Shown here: positions 41,989-50,956 of the stretch, one piece after another
Position numbering within the stretch: position 1 is the stretch's first letter
How the letters are laid out: each line of letters starts with the position of its first letter
Assembly: GCF_017639855.1 (NCBI RefSeq)
Contig: NZ_CP072115.1
Span: forward strand, 1,054,001 to 1,118,000
Direction: 5' to 3'
Length of the DNA stretch: 64,000 bases
Origin: Streptococcus sp. zg-86
Lineage (GTDB): Bacteria; Bacillota; Bacilli; Lactobacillales; Streptococcaceae
Notes under the pieces: model-generated
Database searches by the model: none
What the model saw: only the letters and a program-made list of their open reading frames with translations
What the model was told of the DNA's origin: nothing
Made by a program: the position numbers and the translations under genes

Positions 41989-43749
41989 TTATCCATGAGC
42001 CGCTTCAAGACTTCTCTCAATTTCACTCTCTTGACTCATTTGCATATGATAGTAAAATCCTTTGGCCTGCATGAGCTGCTTGTGATTTCCTTGCTCTACG
42101 ATTTTTCCAGCTACCATAACGAGAATCAGGTCAGCCGACTGAATGGTCGATAGGCGATGGGCAATGATAAAACTCGTTCTACCCTGCATCAAGCGTTCAA
42201 AGGCCTGTTGCACGAGAATTTCTGTCCGCGTATCGATAGAGGATGTCGCTTCATCTAAAATCAAAATTTTAGGCAAACTGACAAAAACACGAGCAATGGA
42301 TAACAATTGTCGCTGTCCTTGTGAAAGGGAAGCTCCACCGTCAGTTAATTCCGTATCATAACCTTGAGGTAGTTGGCGGATAAAGAAATCGGCATTCGCA
42401 GCCTTAGCTGCTGCTACTACTTCATCACGTGTCACCTCGGGATAACCATAGGCAATATTTTCATGAATCGTTGCTGACTTAATCCACGTTTCCTGTAACA
42501 CCATGCCAATCTGCCGTCTGAATTCTTCACGGCTATAGTGTGAAATAGGTACCTGATCTAGTAAAATCTGTCCCTTATTCACCTCATAAAAGCGCATCAA
42601 GAGATTGATGACAGTTGACTTTCCTGCACCAGTAGGCCCCACGATCGCAACTCTAGCACCAGCAGGAACAGTTATATTTAATCCTTCAATCAAAGGCTGG
42701 TCAGGCTGATAGGAAAAATCGACCTCTTTAAATTGAATCTGACCAGCTACCGCTTCTTCTAGGAGTGGGGGCTTCTTTTCATCCTGTAGAGATTCTTGAT
42801 TGACAATCTCAAAGAGTCGCTCCGCACAGACCAAGGCACTCTGCAATTCGGATAAGACAGAAGAAATATCATTAAAGGGCTTCGTATACTGACTAGCATA
42901 ACTCAAAAAGGTTGTTAGCTCTCCTACCGTAAAATTTCCTGTCATAATTCGAAGCGCGCCCAGTCCAGCCAATAAAGCATAGATAAGAGCATTGATAAAA
43001 CGCGTTGTGGGATTACTGGTTGCAGAAGCAAAAATCGCTGCTTGCGAATAACGGGCATAAGCCTGATTGGAATGCCCAAACCGTGTCACAAACTGCTCTT
43101 GGGCATTGAAGGATTGAATCAAGGACAACTGACGAATGCTTTCTTCCAACAATTTGGTCTGCTGGCCACGAGACTCTGTTTGTTTCTGGTAATAGCCATA
43201 GCTTTTTTGGGCAATAAAGCGAGCAACAAATAGAGACAACGGAGTCAGCACAACTACCAGAATCATCATGGTTTGATCTAGCCTTGCCATACTAAAAATC
43301 GTCATGAAAATCGTCATCATTCCAAGCAAAAATTGACTGAAAATCATGGTCAAACCATTGGTTAATTGCTCACTATCAGTCGAAATACGGGCAACCATAT
43401 CTCCAATACTCTGCCGATCAAGATAAGCTAAAGGCAGGGAATGCATTTTTTCATACACCTCTTGACGCAATTCATTTATCAAACGAAAAATCAATTGATT
43501 AATGAAAAGTGGCAGACAGAATTGAACAAGCGTATTGGTTAGAATCACAAAAATCATGCTAAACAGCAAATCTCTAAAGAGAGCTGAATGCCCCTTGATG
43601 AAAACAGCATCAACAGCTTGACCGATTAAAACAGGTAGGTAGACCGATAAGATTACTTGAACGAGACTACCAAGTACAATCAACGAAAGATGAAGAGGTT
43701 GCCGCAACATACGAGACACAAGTTGTCTCAAACTAGTATTAGAGCTCAT
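41989..43749 (-). CDS. ABC exporter half-transporter, canonical subunit (second system)
   Basis: 586 aa from MSSNTSLRQLVSRMLR; this ATG has GGAGGTATCTC upstream and lies 11 bp inside the previous gene. Exporter membrane domain, then an ATPase domain with Walker A GPTGAGKST, altered signature LSQGQRQ, intact Walker B ILILDEATSSIDTRTE and H-loop IAHRLST. It is the catalytically complete half of a heterodimer with the 43739-45469 product. Probable multidrug or lipid/peptide exporter; the substrate is unknown. Confidence 0.85.
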   Translation of the reverse strand: MSSNTSLRQLVSRMLRQPLHLSLIVLGSLVQVILSVYLPVLIGQAVDAVFIKGHSALFRDLLFSMIFVILTNTLVQFCLPLFINQLIFRLINELRQEVYEKMHSLPLAYLDRQSIGDMVARISTDSEQLTNGLTMIFSQFLLGMMTIFMTIFSMARLDQTMMILVVVLTPLSLFVARFIAQKSYGYYQKQTESRGQQTKLLEESIRQLSLIQSFNAQEQFVTRFGHSNQAYARYSQAAIFASATSNPTTRFINALIYALLAGLGALRIMTGNFTVGELTTFLSYASQYTKPFNDISSVLSELQSALVCAERLFEIVNQESLQDEKKPPLLEEAVAGQIQFKEVDFSYQPDQPLIEGLNITVPAGARVAIVGPTGAGKSTVINLLMRFYEVNKGQILLDQVPISHYSREEFRRQIGMVLQETWIKSATIHENIAYGYPEVTRDEVVAAAKAANADFFIRQLPQGYDTELTDGGASLSQGQRQLLSIARVFVSLPKILILDEATSSIDTRTEILVQQAFERLMQGRTSFIIAHRLSTIQSADLILVMVAGKIVEQGNHKQLMQAKGFYYHMQMSQESEIERSLEAAHG

Positions 43750-45469
43750 GAGATACCTCCTGACCATGTTGAGACTGGTCGATTTCTTGATAGATGGCAC
43801 AAGTTACCAATAAGTCCTCATGACTGCCTAAACCAACTTGTTTTCCCTGATCTAAGACCAAAATCTGATCTGCCTGTGCTAGGCTATTTGTCCGCTGAGA
43901 AATCATAATCAGCAATCTGTCCGGTAAATGACTGATGGCATCCAATAATCTTCTTTCTGTCAAATAGTCCAAGGCTGATGTTGCATCATCTAATACCAAA
44001 ATAGGAGCTTGTTGAAGAAGAGCCCGCGCAATGGTCAGACGCTGGCGTTGGCCTCCGGAAAAGTTCCGTCCAAATGCTTCAACACTCGCTTCTAAACCAC
44101 CCTTTTCAAGTACAAAATCCTTGGCCTGCGCCATTTCTAAGACCTGCCATAGGTCATCCTCAGAGGCAGACTGCTTGCCCAGCAAGAGATTCGAACGAAT
44201 GGTCCCACTAAAGAGTTGGGCTTGTTGTCCTACCAAAGCAAACTGCTCGCGCCATTCTTTCAAGTTGACTGGCGAGTGCCCATCTGGTTTAAAGAGAGAG
44301 AGATGATGGGGCTCAACTGGGTAGAGGTGCAACAACAGATCAACCAAAGTAGACTTCCCCGAACCCGTTCCCCCTATTATTCCCAAAAATTCTCCTTTTT
44401 TCGCACGAAAAGAAAGGGCTGTCAAGGCATTTTCTGCTGCTTTCGGATAGGCAAAGGATACATCTTGCGCAACAAGAATCCAATCTGTTGAAATACTCGA
44501 ATAAGAAAAAGGCTGTTCAATATCTTCTGATTCTTGTTCAACTATCTCATTTATGCGACTAGCGCTAATAAAACTCTGATTTAGCGTTGAAATGACCATG
44601 ACCATTTTGACCAATTCCACCAAAATTTGTGATAAATAATTGATTAAGGCAACTAATTTTCCTTGATTTAACAATCCCTGACCAACGATCAATCTTCCTT
44701 GAACAATCAAAACAATCAAGGTTCCATTGACGATAAAAAAAGTCGCTGGTGAAAGAAAAGACGACCAAAAACCGGCTGTCAGCTGTTCTCGAGTATAGAT
44801 CTGGTTTAACTGCTGAAAAACTGTGATTTCGCGTAAGGCTTGTCCAAAAGCACGAATCACTCGTATTCCTGTAAGCGTCTCACGAACTTGTCCAACTAAA
44901 CGGTCTAAACTGCTGCGCATCAAGGCGTAAAACTTGCTTGCCATAACCGAAACAAGCGATACGATTAAGAACAAGAGAGCAATCATCATCAGAAAATAGA
45001 CTGACAAGCCCGGACTGATAGAAAAAGCCATGATTAAGGAACCAAACACGATAATTGGGGCTCTTAGAAAAAGACGTAAAAAGATATTGATTCCTGTTTG
45101 AATCTGTAAGGTATCACTTGATAATCGTGTGAGCAAACTATCACTTGATAGCAAATCACGACTCGCTTTAGGTAAAGAAAGAACCTTCTTGTACAAATCC
45201 TCTGTCAATTCCTTGGTGTAGCCTACTGCTGCTTTAGCTGAATAGTATTGGGCAATAACAGCCACAATCACACCGATAACTGCTAAAAGGACCAATAACA
45301 AAATCATAGCAACCAACTGACTGTGATTGCTATGAGGAATAACTGTATCAATAATAAAAGCAATGATAAGAGGAACTGCTAACTCAAAGCAGGCTTCTAA
45401 GAGCTTAAACAAGGGAGCTAAAATTGCTTCCTTCACATAGCCTCTTACATACTTCAGGAATGGCTGCAT
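43739..45469 (-). CDS. ABC exporter half-transporter, degenerate-site subunit (second system)
   Basis: About 576 aa from MQPFLKYVRGYVKEAILAPL; the ATG four codons upstream (45481) is an equal alternative. Walker A is GGTGSGKST and the signature an intact FSGGQRQR, but Walker B is LVLDDATSALD with Asp, and the H-loop is MISQRTNSL with Gln instead of His: a strongly degenerate site. It pairs with the downstream canonical subunit. The gene begins at the end of pta, 1-10 bp away, so it may share its transcript. Confidence 0.85.
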   Translation of the reverse strand: MQPFLKYVRGYVKEAILAPLFKLLEACFELAVPLIIAFIIDTVIPHSNHSQLVAMILLLVLLAVIGVIVAVIAQYYSAKAAVGYTKELTEDLYKKVLSLPKASRDLLSSDSLLTRLSSDTLQIQTGINIFLRLFLRAPIIVFGSLIMAFSISPGLSVYFLMMIALLFLIVSLVSVMASKFYALMRSSLDRLVGQVRETLTGIRVIRAFGQALREITVFQQLNQIYTREQLTAGFWSSFLSPATFFIVNGTLIVLIVQGRLIVGQGLLNQGKLVALINYLSQILVELVKMVMVISTLNQSFISASRINEIVEQESEDIEQPFSYSSISTDWILVAQDVSFAYPKAAENALTALSFRAKKGEFLGIIGGTGSGKSTLVDLLLHLYPVEPHHLSLFKPDGHSPVNLKEWREQFALVGQQAQLFSGTIRSNLLLGKQSASEDDLWQVLEMAQAKDFVLEKGGLEASVEAFGRNFSGGQRQRLTIARALLQQAPILVLDDATSALDYLTERRLLDAISHLPDRLLIMISQRTNSLAQADQILVLDQGKQVGLGSHEDLLVTCAIYQEIDQSQHGQEVSHEL

Positions 45470-45470
45470 C

Positions 45471-46466
45471 TTACTTTTCATTTTCCAATGCTTGGGCAGC
45501 TGTAATAATCGCCAATTTATAAATATCATCCGCACTTGATCCACGTGACAAATCATTTACTGGCATATTCAAACCTTGCAAGATTGGACCAATTGCATCA
45601 AACATTCCCAAGCGTTGTGCAATTTTATAACCAATATTTCCTGCTTGTAAGTCTGGGAACACAAAGACATTTGCTTGACCTGCTACATCACTATCTGGAG
45701 CTTTAATCGCCGCTGTAGCTGGTACAAAGGCTGCATCAAATTGCAATTCTCCATCCAAGGCCAAATCTGGTGCTAATTCTTTCGCAATCCGCGTTGCTTC
45801 AACCACCTTGTCTACTTGTGGAGCTTTAGCGCTTCCTTTAGTAGAGAAACTCAACATAGCAACCTTAGGATCAATATCAAAAATAGCTGCTGTTTCTGCT
45901 GTATTGACAGCAATTTCTGCTAATTCCTGAGCAGTTGGGTCAATATTGATTGCACAATCAGCAAAGACATAACGCTCACTTGTATTTTCACGGTTCATCA
46001 AGAAGACACCTGATGTACGAGAAATACCTGGTTTTGTTTTGATAATTTGAAGAGCTGGACGTACTGTATCAGCAGTTGAGTGAATCGCACCGGATACCAT
46101 TCCATCTGCCAAGCCCATTTTCACCAACATGACACCGAAGTAATTGACATCCCGTAACAATTTATCTGCATCTTCGAGTGTAGCCTTGCCCTTACGAATT
46201 TCTACAAATGCTTCTTTCATCGCTTCGAAATCTGCGTATTCCTCAGGACTGATAACCGTACATTGTGGATCTGCAAAGCCCAATTCAGCAAGTAGAGTGC
46301 TCACCTCTTCAGGATTTCCAAGGATAATTGGCTCTATCAAGCCTTCAAATTTCAACCGTGCAGCTGCACGCACCACGCGCTCATCATTTCCTTCTGGAAA
46401 CACAATTTTAACTTGTTTCCCAACAATTTTTTCACGCAAACCACCAAATAACGAACGAATTCCCAT
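45471..46466 (-). CDS. pta: Phosphate acetyltransferase
   Basis: Converts acetyl-CoA and phosphate to acetyl phosphate, the substrate of acetate kinase, in mixed-acid fermentation. 331 aa: KIVFPEGNDERVVRAAARLK at the N-terminus, VMLVKMGLADGMVSGAIHST in the middle, SFSTKGSAKAPQVDKV and the C-terminal VFPDLQAGNIGYKIAQRL are the PTA_PTB family landmarks. It follows the pseudouridine synthase gene by 23 bp. Confidence 0.95.
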   Translation of the reverse strand: MGIRSLFGGLREKIVGKQVKIVFPEGNDERVVRAAARLKFEGLIEPIILGNPEEVSTLLAELGFADPQCTVISPEEYADFEAMKEAFVEIRKGKATLEDADKLLRDVNYFGVMLVKMGLADGMVSGAIHSTADTVRPALQIIKTKPGISRTSGVFLMNRENTSERYVFADCAINIDPTAQELAEIAVNTAETAAIFDIDPKVAMLSFSTKGSAKAPQVDKVVEATRIAKELAPDLALDGELQFDAAFVPATAAIKAPDSDVAGQANVFVFPDLQAGNIGYKIAQRLGMFDAIGPILQGLNMPVNDLSRGSSADDIYKLAIITAAQALENEK

Positions 46467-46489
46467 TTTTACTAACCTTTTTAGTCTTT

Positions 46490-47386
46490 CTATTTTTTAT
46501 TTTGCAAGTTCATGATAACGCTTTTAAAGTCATTTGTCAAATCGCTTTCACAAATTAACTCTTTTTCTGAAAATGGATTAAAAAATCCAATGCGATGACA
46601 ATGCAAAGCCTGCCGTTCAATCCCATATTCCATACTTCCCCCATACAAATCATCCCCTAATAAGGGAAAACCGATATGAGAAAAGTGAACACGAATCTGG
46701 TGCGTCCTCCCTGTATGCAATCGAATATCAACCAAGTGGACATTGCCCCATGACTCAACAATTTCATAGGAAGTATGGGCGTATTTTCCAGTTGGAGTCA
46801 CACAACGTGTAATAATACTATCTTCTGGACGACCAATAGGGGCAATAATATCACCTGTTTGTTCTAACAAGCCAAGCCCAGACACCAGAGCGAAATAGCG
46901 TTTCTGAATCAATTTTTGTTGCAATTGCTTATCAAGTCTCGCATGTGCATAGCCGTGTTTAGCAAAGAGCATGAGGCCAGATGTATCTCGATCAAGGCGC
47001 GTGACAATATGTACCTGTTTATTTTCATAGCCCTGTTCCAAATAATAGCCTTTAACAAAATTGGCAATGGTCGAGGAATGAAGGACACTTGGAATGGAAG
47101 CAAAACCAGCCGGTTTATTGATAACCATAAAATGCTCATCTTCATAGACAATATCTAAGGGATGAGAAATTGGCTCCAATTTCCCTGTTATATCTTCTTC
47201 ACTGGGAATATCAATGGTCAAGCAATCACCAATATCAAGCAAGTAGGTCGCATTCTGCGGTTGACCATTAACGAGAATAGCTCCGCCCTCATACTTGACC
47301 TTAGCTAGCAGTCCTTTTGACACATCATGCTTTTTCAAAAATGTCTTAATTTTCACATGTTGATCCACAATGAATTCAAAGCGCAT
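46490..47386 (-). CDS. RluA-family pseudouridine synthase
   Basis: 298 aa. An S4-like N-terminal part (GLLAKVKYEGGAILVNGQ) then the catalytic domain: YEDEHFMVINKPAGFASIPS, the active-site HIVTRLDRDTSGLMLFAKHG with the catalytic Asp, and RTHQIRVHFSHIGFPLLGDD. It isomerises uridines in rRNA or tRNA; the exact site is not evident. It overlaps the nadK stop by one base in the conserved relQ-nadK-rlu-pta order. Confidence 0.92.
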   Translation of the reverse strand: MRFEFIVDQHVKIKTFLKKHDVSKGLLAKVKYEGGAILVNGQPQNATYLLDIGDCLTIDIPSEEDITGKLEPISHPLDIVYEDEHFMVINKPAGFASIPSVLHSSTIANFVKGYYLEQGYENKQVHIVTRLDRDTSGLMLFAKHGYAHARLDKQLQQKLIQKRYFALVSGLGLLEQTGDIIAPIGRPEDSIITRCVTPTGKYAHTSYEIVESWGNVHLVDIRLHTGRTHQIRVHFSHIGFPLLGDDLYGGSMEYGIERQALHCHRIGFFNPFSEKELICESDLTNDFKSVIMNLQNKK

Positions 47387-48204
47387 TACTCTACCTCACC
47401 GATAAAGGCATCTTTGACACGATTCCAAAAACTAGTGTGGCTTGGAGTAGCTAGAAAATGAATCTTACTATTGTCAATCTGGTATTCAATCCGATCAATA
47501 TTATCATAAACAAAGGTCCGATTATCAATCGATACTGAATAGCGATCATCATGTTTTGGCTCGATCATAATCCTGTCCTTTTTAGGAACAACAATAGAAG
47601 AACCCAGAGTACGATAAACACGATTATTTAGGCTAGCCACTTCTGCAATCTGTAAAGCTTCAATAGTCGGGTGCAAAACCGCTCCCCCCAAGGACTTATT
47701 ATAGGCTGTTGAACCAGTGGGGGTTGACACCGAAATGCCATCACCACGAAAACGCTCAAATGGTACTTTATTGATAAAAATATCTGCAACCATGGTCTTG
47801 GATAAGCGTTTAATCGTCGCTTCATTCAAGGCTCGCATAACAATGTCCCGGCCATTCATCAGCTTAATTCGCACATTTAAAATCGGATAGGAAACACGAG
47901 CTCCTGTGTCTAATTTTAAATTATCAATCAGTTTATCAACTTCAAAATCGCGATAATCCGTATAAAAACCAAGGTGCCCTGTATGAATGCCGACAAAGCG
48001 AACACGGTCCATCATTGCCTCATACTTATGAAAAGCAGATAAGAGCATCCCATCTCCCCCAATTGAAATAACAATATCTGGATTTTTAGGTGTTAAGATA
48101 AATTGGGCCTCTTTTAATTTGGTCCACAACTCATTCATCACAGCTTGGCTTTTCGGATTTTTACTGCTGAGCAGGGCGATTTTTTTTCTATCTGTATTCT
48201 TCAT
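47386..48204 (-). CDS. nadK: NAD kinase
   Basis: Phosphorylates NAD+ to NADP+. 272 aa from MKNTDRKKIALLSSKN, overlapping relQ by 17 bp. The catalytic GGDG lies in IVISIGGDGMLLSAFHKYE, followed by GIHTGHLGFYTDYRDFE and the conserved FRGDGISVSTPTGSTAYNKS and AEVASLNNRVYRTLGSS regions. It is translationally coupled with the alarmone synthetase. Confidence 0.95.
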   Translation of the reverse strand: MKNTDRKKIALLSSKNPKSQAVMNELWTKLKEAQFILTPKNPDIVISIGGDGMLLSAFHKYEAMMDRVRFVGIHTGHLGFYTDYRDFEVDKLIDNLKLDTGARVSYPILNVRIKLMNGRDIVMRALNEATIKRLSKTMVADIFINKVPFERFRGDGISVSTPTGSTAYNKSLGGAVLHPTIEALQIAEVASLNNRVYRTLGSSIVVPKKDRIMIEPKHDDRYSVSIDNRTFVYDNIDRIEYQIDNSKIHFLATPSHTSFWNRVKDAFIGEVE

Positions 48205-48859
48205 CTGTATCGTCGCTATTTCCAACTCCGTCATTCAACTTGCGGTGGGCCGGATCAAATAAAGCCTGAGCTTCTTGAATGTCATCGCGGATTTTGCGCA
48301 TCTCCTCATCTAATTGATAAGCAATCTTAGCTGTAATTTCCAAGCGTTGCCTAATTTCTTCTGGAAAATTCCCCTTATACTTATAATTCAAGGAATGTTC
48401 AATCGTTGCCCAAAAATTCATGGACAAGGTGCGAATTTGAATCTCAGCTAGTACCGTTTCATTTCCATTTATCGTATCAACTGGATACTCAATCACCACG
48501 TGGTAGGAACGGTAGCCTGATGATTTCATATGGTTGATATAATCCCGTTCATAGACCACTCGCATATCTTTTCGCTTCCGTAGGATGTCAAGCACTTCTT
48601 CTACGTCATCAACAAATTGCACCATGATTCGCAATCCTGCGATGTCTTGCATGTCTTGTGCTAAATTTTCGAGCTGAATATGGCGTAGAGCCATCTTTTC
48701 CTTGATGGATTCAATCGGCTTCACACGTCCTGTCACAAATTCAATCGGTGAATGCTTATTTGCTTTTCTGTATTGCTTACGAACACCGCGCAATTTAATT
48801 TTTAATTCCCCAACCGCCTGAATATAGGGGTCTAGGAAGGCTTCCCAATTCATCTCCAT
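48188..48859 (-). CDS. relQ: Small alarmone synthetase RelQ
   Basis: Makes (p)ppGpp from ATP and GDP/GTP. 223 aa, synthetase domain only, no hydrolase: EFVTGRVKPIESIKEKMALR, IAGLRIMVQFVDDVEEVLDI, SSGYRSYHVVIEYPVD and the catalytic Glu/Gln in TVLAEIQIRTLSMNFWATIE then HSLNYKY. First gene of the relQ-nadK-rlu-pta unit, divergent from the CYTH gene. Confidence 0.93.
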   Translation of the reverse strand: MEMNWEAFLDPYIQAVGELKIKLRGVRKQYRKANKHSPIEFVTGRVKPIESIKEKMALRHIQLENLAQDMQDIAGLRIMVQFVDDVEEVLDILRKRKDMRVVYERDYINHMKSSGYRSYHVVIEYPVDTINGNETVLAEIQIRTLSMNFWATIEHSLNYKYKGNFPEEIRQRLEITAKIAYQLDEEMRKIRDDIQEAQALFDPAHRKLNDGVGNSDDTDEEYR

Positions 48860-48941
48860 AACTGCTCCTTTCTTGTCAAATACTGGTTTTTGTAATAGAA
48901 TAACACAAGAACTATTATACCATACGAAAAGGTTTTATCCT

Positions 48942-49520
48942 ATGAAAAAAAATCATTTAGAAATTGAGTACAAAACGCTCCTGACGGCAGCCGAATTTCA
49001 ACAATTACAGGCAGAATTTACAGATGTTGCTCCTGTTCTGCAAACCAACTATTATATTGATACGCCAGATTTTAGCCTACGTCAACACCGCTATTCCCTA
49101 CGAATTCGCACCCTAGAAGACCTGGCAGAATTGACTCTTAAAATTCCGCAGGACATCGGCAATCAGGAATACAATCAAGCCCTAAGCCTTGAACACGCTC
49201 ATCAATTAATCCAGAAGGTGCAATTACCTGAGGGAGATATTTTGAACCTCATCACACAAACTGGAATTGGTCTTGAAAGATTGATTGTTTGGGGACATTT
49301 GACCACAAAACGCTATGAAAAAGCGACTCCCATTGGGCTTATAGCTCTTGATGAAAATAGCTATGCTAATCAGACAGATTATGAATTAGAAGTCGAGGTA
49401 GACGATGCCACTCAAGGGAAAATTGCTTTTGAGGACTACCTGAAACAACGACAAATTGCCTTTAAATATGCTAAAAGCAAGGTTGCCCGTACAGCTGCCT
49501 GTCTGATGAACAAGCCTTGA
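48942..49520 (+). CDS. CYTH domain protein (triphosphate-binding)
   Basis: 192 aa from MKKNHLEIEYKTLLTAAEF. The N-terminal HLEIEYK is the ExExK triphosphate-binding motif, followed by YYIDTPDFSLRQHRYSLRIR with the conserved Arg residues, and LEVEVDDATQGKIAFEDYLK near the end. CYTH enzymes act on inorganic triphosphate or nucleoside triphosphates. Divergent from relQ, an arrangement common in streptococci and hinting at a nucleotide-signalling link (inference). Confidence 0.88.
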   Translation: MKKNHLEIEYKTLLTAAEFQQLQAEFTDVAPVLQTNYYIDTPDFSLRQHRYSLRIRTLEDLAELTLKIPQDIGNQEYNQALSLEHAHQLIQKVQLPEGDILNLITQTGIGLERLIVWGHLTTKRYEKATPIGLIALDENSYANQTDYELEVEVDDATQGKIAFEDYLKQRQIAFKYAKSKVARTAACLMNKP

Positions 49521-49554
49521 TTTCATAATCCTAACGAAATCAAAAGAAATCTAT

Positions 49555-49895
49555 CAGAATGTAGACAAACCTCACAATTCAGAAAAACAGTACAATGATA
49601 TTTCATTTTCTGTAGTTTTAAGGTTAGAAAATTTGCGAGCGTAGCGAGCACAATACCGCCACCTCCGCCGTGCTAAAAGTGGGAGTGAGACAGAAGTCGT
49701 GATTTCGCTAAAATCGATTATCCTCGCTACTTTGTTTCTGGGCTCGGGCTAAAATAATCCACTGGATTATCCTCGCTCCTTTGTTTCTGGGCTCGGGCTA
49801 AAATAATCCACTGGATTATTTTACTCCGAAGGAAGTCGCTGATGTCCGAAAGCACATGAAGATGATGGCAATAAAAAGACTTTTTCTTCAAGCTG
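49555..49895 (+). mobile_element. MITE-like repeat element A, copy 3, with internal 49-bp duplication
   Basis: 341 bp, same orientation as copy 2 and the same ends. Flanked by a short direct repeat atctat (49549-49554 and 49896-49901). An internal 49-bp segment is duplicated in tandem (49722-49770 and 49771-49819), which accounts for the extra length. It lies just upstream of prs, so it may affect the prs promoter region. Confidence 0.75.
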
Positions 49896-49969
49896 ATCTA
49901 TTTCTTTACTGAAAATTTTTAGATTTTCTGATAGAATAGAACTATCGAATAAAAGGAGTACTTCTGATC

Positions 49970-50947
49970 ATGGTTCAACCGTATGGTGATAAACAAATTA
50001 AACTATTTTCTTTGAATTCCAACCGTGCAATTGCTGAAAAAATTGCCGAAGCCTCTGGGATTCCACTTGGAAAAATGACAACGCGACAATTCTCAGACGG
50101 AGAAATTCAAGTCAACATTGAAGAAAGTGTCCGTGGGGTGGATGTTTATATCATCCAATCAACCAGCTATCCTGTTAATAATCATCTCTGGGAATTATTG
50201 ATTATGGTTGATGCATGCAAGCGTGCAAGCGCCCATTCTGTCACAGTTGTCATGCCTTATTTTGGCTATGCTCGTCAGGATCGTACAGCTGCTCCTCGTG
50301 AACCAATTACAGCAAAACTTGTTGCGAATATGCTGGTCAAAGCAGGTGTGGATCGTGTCTTGTCACTTGATTTACACGCTGTTCAGGTGCAAGGGTTCTT
50401 TGATATTCCAGTCGATAATCTCTTTACGGTCCCACTATTTGCAGAGCATTACATGGAAAAAGGCTTGTGTGGTGAAGACGTTGTGATTGTCAGTCCTAAA
50501 AATTCTGGCATCAAACGTGCCCGTAGTTTAGCTGAGTACCTTAATTCTCCAATTGCCATTATCGATTATGCTCAAGACGATGCCGATCGATCAGAAGGAT
50601 ACATCATTGGAGATGTAGCTGGAAAAACAGCTATCTTGATTGATGATATTTTAAACACTGGCCGCACCTTCTCAGAAGCAGCTCGAATTGTACAAGAAGG
50701 TGGGGCAACCGAAATTTATGCGGTTGCAAGTCATGGCTTGTTTGCTGGAACTGCGGCAGAGCTTTTGGATCAAGCGCCAATTAAGGAAGTGCTCGTCACA
50801 GACTCTGTTGCCAGCAAAGAACAATTACCTAAAGCTATTGCATTTATCACCGCTAGTGAGTTGATTGCAGACGCCATTATCCGCATTCACGAACGCCGTC
50901 CAGTCAGTCCTCTCTTTAACTTTACACATCCAAATAATGAACACTAG
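49970..50947 (+). CDS. prs: Ribose-phosphate pyrophosphokinase
   Basis: Makes PRPP from ribose-5-phosphate and ATP for nucleotide, His and Trp synthesis. 325 aa, class I enzyme: TTRQFSDGEIQVNIEESVRG, MPYFGYARQDRTAAPREPIT, SLDLHAVQVQGFFDIPVDNL and the PRPP-binding ILIDDILNTGRTFSEAARIV. It has an AAAAGGAG site 11 nt upstream. A cysteine desulfurase gene follows 9 bp later. Streptococci usually carry two prs genes; which this is cannot be told here. Confidence 0.94.
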   Translation: MVQPYGDKQIKLFSLNSNRAIAEKIAEASGIPLGKMTTRQFSDGEIQVNIEESVRGVDVYIIQSTSYPVNNHLWELLIMVDACKRASAHSVTVVMPYFGYARQDRTAAPREPITAKLVANMLVKAGVDRVLSLDLHAVQVQGFFDIPVDNLFTVPLFAEHYMEKGLCGEDVVIVSPKNSGIKRARSLAEYLNSPIAIIDYAQDDADRSEGYIIGDVAGKTAILIDDILNTGRTFSEAARIVQEGGATEIYAVASHGLFAGTAAELLDQAPIKEVLVTDSVASKEQLPKAIAFITASELIADAIIRIHERRPVSPLFNFTHPNNEH

Positions 50948-50956
50948 GAGATTTCC

